Of a stretch of 64,000 bases of DNA, positions 33,501 to 64,000 are shown in pieces. The notes under the pieces are model-generated. The model was not told the origin of the DNA. It searched no databases and was given only the letters and a program-made list of their open reading frames with translations. The position numbers and the translations under genes are program-made. The first letter of the stretch is position 1; the number at the start of each line of letters is the position of its first letter. The stretch is from Ridgeia piscesae (taxonomy: Eukaryota > Annelida > Polychaeta > Sabellida > Siboglinidae), in NCBI GenBank assembly GCA_025642075.2, contig JAODUO010000114.1:755501-819500 (forward strand). Direction: 5' to 3'.

Positions 33501-33637
33501 ACCCGTCTGTCGTGCGGAATCTCTTACAGAGACTGGCGTACTACAACTCCACGGCTGTGCCCGTACGTTACCCCCCTGAGGACCTGAATGCTGACCCCGC
33601 CAAACATGGTGGTGTATGGCGACCTTGGGAAGACTAA
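26035..33637 (+). CDS. Arylsulfatase B-like sulfatase, gene 2 (8 exons, 535 aa)
   Basis: Coding exons: 26035-26319, 27723-27909, 28193-28398, 29083-29194, 30004-30099, 30424-30664, 31427-31578, 33309-33637; 1608 nt, phases close. Intron 3 is GC-AG (AAG/GCAAGT), the others GT-AG. A hydrophobic leader spans about residues 15-27. Catalytic residues are complete: D44/D45, CSPTR at C82 (the cysteine to become formylglycine), GKWHIG (K136, H138), DNG (D296, N297) and the [10 protein letters not shown] lysine. Length suits ARSB (human 533 aa). All introns match gene 1 in position and phase; exons 2, 4, 5, 6 and 7 even match in length. It differs by a longer exon 8 (extra THTDNT-type segment) and exon 3. 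None of its introns carries a splice-site array, unlike gene 1. Substrate is inferred from family; ARSI/ARSJ-like activity is possible. Confidence 0.94.
26320..27722. other. Intron 1 of arylsulfatase gene 2, with TG-rich tract
   Basis: AT-rich DNA to about 27260, then a GT-rich degenerate stretch (27265-27595) with a pure (GT)n core at about 27506-27546. No gene. Confidence 0.8.
28715..28915 (+). mobile_element. SINE fragment in intron 3
   Basis: Body GGCTATAGACAGTGGTGGAT, then ATTTGTATGCAAATAGTC and a GCTGACTGCTTCCCAGGAAA segment, ending near GCGCCATATAAGAACATACC. The tail matches the copy at 29740. It lacks the tRNA-like head. Confidence 0.7.
29390..29500 (-). repeat. Dispersed repeat 3' piece with AAT edge
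   Basis: AATAATAATATAGTTTATTT followed by a CAGCGCCACATT and GCTCTTTACAGC segment. This resembles the inverted tail of dispersed invertebrate repeats ending in (ATT)n. Confidence 0.4.
29735..29910 (+). mobile_element. SINE fragment in intron 4
   Basis: Diverged copy of the same SINE: ATAATAGACAGTGGGGGAAA, CTACGAATAGTC, a GGCTTCCAGATAAATCTAGA segment and tail GGCGCTATATAGGAACCTAC. Confidence 0.65.
30685..30900. other. Intron 6 repeats of arylsulfatase gene 2
   Basis: (AAT)/(ATT)n at 30690-30715 followed by a TAGCATTTGTAGAGTGCCAT segment of dispersed-repeat type, then (AT)n near 30872-30905. AT-rich DNA continues to about 31200. Confidence 0.5.
31235..31335 (+). mobile_element. SINE fragment in intron 6
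   Basis: GGGTAGAGATTTGTGAACGA, then GGCTGAATGCTTTCCAGAGA and AGTCAAGATGGAGTGCTAAG, matching the body segments of the SINE at 28715 and 54505. Confidence 0.5.
32270..32362 (+). repeat. Dispersed repeat 3' tail
   Basis: GAAGCGCCACGAACGATTAT, GGATGTGGCGCTATACCAAA and a TAAATATATTATTATTATT tail: a short-repeat-ended 3' terminus of a SINE- or LINE-like element in intron 7. The surrounding intron (31579-32260) is pyrimidine-rich and otherwise plain. Confidence 0.5.
32555..33110 (+). mobile_element. Decayed LINE 3' end with C-terminal zinc finger
   Basis: Broken plus-strand frames resemble a LINE C-terminus. A segment near 32750 reads [11 protein letters not shown], one near 32890 reads [15 protein letters not shown], and near 33066 [20 protein letters not shown] ends in HSRRC. 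The CxxC...HxxxC pattern is the C2H2/C2HC-like finger that ends many endonuclease-type LINE proteins. Several stops and frameshifts; no function expected. Confidence 0.6.
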
Positions 33638-34913
33638 GGATGTACATCAAGGTCAACACGTGTACATCAAGATCAACATGTCAGTCAGGTTATTTTCTTT
33701 ACATAATTCATTATTAATTGACAATTCCTGAGAATGGTGTTGTGATAAAAATTATGTGCGTGATTTCTGCCAAGCTTTGCCAACAATGTTTACATTTGAT
33801 ATATATATATATATAAATATATATTATATATGCTGTATATATATATTATGAATGGATATTATGAATGTGGCATAATAACTGCTATAATTATGAATTTTTC
33901 TGGTTACAGTTCTCGCATAAACAGCTTTGCCTCCATTTTACTTGCAAAGAAAAATATGTGGTGCAAATATTTCAACAAAACATACCATGGAATGGCCAAC
34001 ATATTCACATACATGTCAGCCATTTTGTAAGCTTGAGAGGCTTCGTTTCGAGGCAATTAAGTCACATGATTGAGACATTGGGTAACAGGTGTATGGACAG
34101 ACGTTTGTTATGTACATCTACAAGTGTGATTCTAGGTTTGTCTGTGTTTAAGGTTGCTAGTGCTGGTTCATGGAAGGAAAGCAACATGATGTCCATTGCT
34201 TGACTGAATGAGTAAATAAAGAGAGCCAACATGAGGTGAATGTAGTGTCAGTTGTTATACAAGGTTCATACGGGACATGGTAATCCTTGACTAGCATGGC
34301 ATTCGAAGGCCTGAAAACCTAGAATTTTCAAAGTTATATGTATGTAAATGCTAGTAATTCTAGGTATTATTAGTCCAAAGATAAAATGCAAAGAATCCAG
34401 AATCCTGTCTTTAAACAAGAATTCAAATTTATTGTGATAATTAATATTAATCAGTAGTTTGGTGTCTTTGGAGAAAGCTGGATGTAAAACAGGGTACTCT
34501 GTGGTAAATAAATGTACACAACATATCATAGGTACCAGAACTGGGGGGGGGAGTTGAGCCCCCCAGTGTTTGTGAATCTAGAGACAGGGAGGCACTCTGT
34601 AGTGTAACTGTTTTGTTGAGGGGTCTGGAGACATTATGCAGGTGGCTGAAATTTATGAACATCAAACTTCCGATACCATGACAGTAAGACACCAGAGCCA
34701 GAGTGGCCACCACAGCCCCCCAAATATTTATTTAATTCTAATGGTATAATAAAACTTAAAACTAATTTCAACATACAAAACTTTATTCTATGACAAACAA
34801 ATTGACAATAGTGTTCATTACATGGTATTACATGTAGCCGCCGATTGTTGCATGACAAAAAAGAAACATTTATACAAAATGGTAGTCAGTTGGTGTCGGG
34901 GTGTGTTGGTTCA
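33638..34913. other. Convergent 3' regions of arylsulfatase gene 2 and INTS5
   Basis: Non-coding DNA between the two stop codons. AATAAA at 34215-34220 could serve gene 2. TTTATT at 34782-34787 is an AATAAA on the minus strand, about 127 bp past the INTS5 stop. A short AT microsatellite lies at 33800-33845. An unexplained GC-richer patch (34530-34730) has no long open frame I can assign. Confidence 0.6.
34782..34787 (-). terminator. Putative INTS5 poly(A) signal
   Basis: AATAAA on the minus strand, about 127 bp downstream of the INTS5 stop codon. Plausible by position only. Confidence 0.5.
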
Positions 34914-63645
<28,732 letters not shown>

Positions 63646-64000
63646 CTCGGCGTCGATAGCTTAGCGCTCCGCAAAGTTATGTACTATAGCGCCATCTAGC
63701 GTTTTGAGATTCACTCACATTCTACTAGTCGTGGCCACTCATCCGTGATGGCTTGCAGCGTCGTTGAATCATGAAGATACTACGATAAATAATGAATGTA
63801 CTCTGCACCAACCAATGGGCATGCTGACTCTTGCGAGATTTGTTCCGTATCTTCCGGGTTTGCAGAACAGCCAACAGGTAAAGGCAAGCAACGAACGACC
63901 TGTACTGTATAGCCTAGCTGAAAGAAAGGCAAGTGAATCTTCGTTTTTAAATGTCATACATTATTTAGTTAAGCTCGATTTAAGTCATCTGACTTTAAGT
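63646..64000 (-). promoter_or_regulatory. Presumed INTS5 promoter and 5' UTR
   Basis: Sequence upstream of the INTS5 ATG (63643-63645). No TATA box. The start is chosen because GAG-ATG-GCAGC begins a short exon (MAAKGDVSVHSE) that splices in phase to exon 2 and the AG/GT boundary at 63609/63610 is good. Transcription start not determinable. Confidence 0.45.

Overview
The window is animal nuclear DNA: intron-rich, moderately AT-rich, and crowded with non-LTR retrotransposon pieces, tRNA-related SINE remnants, micro- and minisatellites. A CR1-like LINE with PHD fingers and a 2A-like peptide, the SINE style (tail near GGCGCTATATAAGAACC), and the divergence of the host genes from vertebrates all suggest a marine invertebrate. 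A lophotrochozoan, probably a mollusc, is my best guess; the species is inferred, not shown.

There are three protein-coding genes, all rebuilt here exon by exon with phases that close. (1) An arylsulfatase B-like gene on the minus strand, 23838 down to 3619, 8 exons, 521 aa. (2) A second arylsulfatase B-like gene on the plus strand, 26035 to 33637, 8 exons, 535 aa. The two lie head to head about 2.2 kb apart, share all seven intron positions and phases, and are an inverted duplicate pair. (3) The Integrator subunit 5 gene (INTS5) on the minus strand, 63645 down to 34914, 22 exons, 956 aa, convergent with gene 2.

Layout: 1-1620 decayed LINE end; 1620-3610 intergenic with a 357-bp-offset duplication and a LINE 3' stub; 3619-23838 arylsulfatase gene 1, whose introns hold a (CA)n run, a 45-bp, a 38-bp and a 47-bp minisatellite and a 3.5-kb LINE; 23839-26034 shared promoter region; 26035-34220 arylsulfatase gene 2; 34914-63645 INTS5, with arrays of 55, 28, 18, 32 and 39 bp, a 417-nt poly-T run and a perfect 99-bp-arm palindrome.

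The most unusual signal is structural. At least six tandem arrays (three in arylsulfatase gene 1, three in INTS5) start exactly on an exon-intron junction. Every repeat unit copies the last or first 8-34 exon bases together with the splice site, so each intron carries from 3 to about 106 copies of its own splice donor or acceptor. One array (intron 6 of arylsulfatase gene 1) has a 45-bp unit that stays in frame without stops next to its exon, so upstream acceptor choice could insert 15-residue repeats into the enzyme. Two further minisatellites (47 bp and 32 bp) grew instead from SINE segments.
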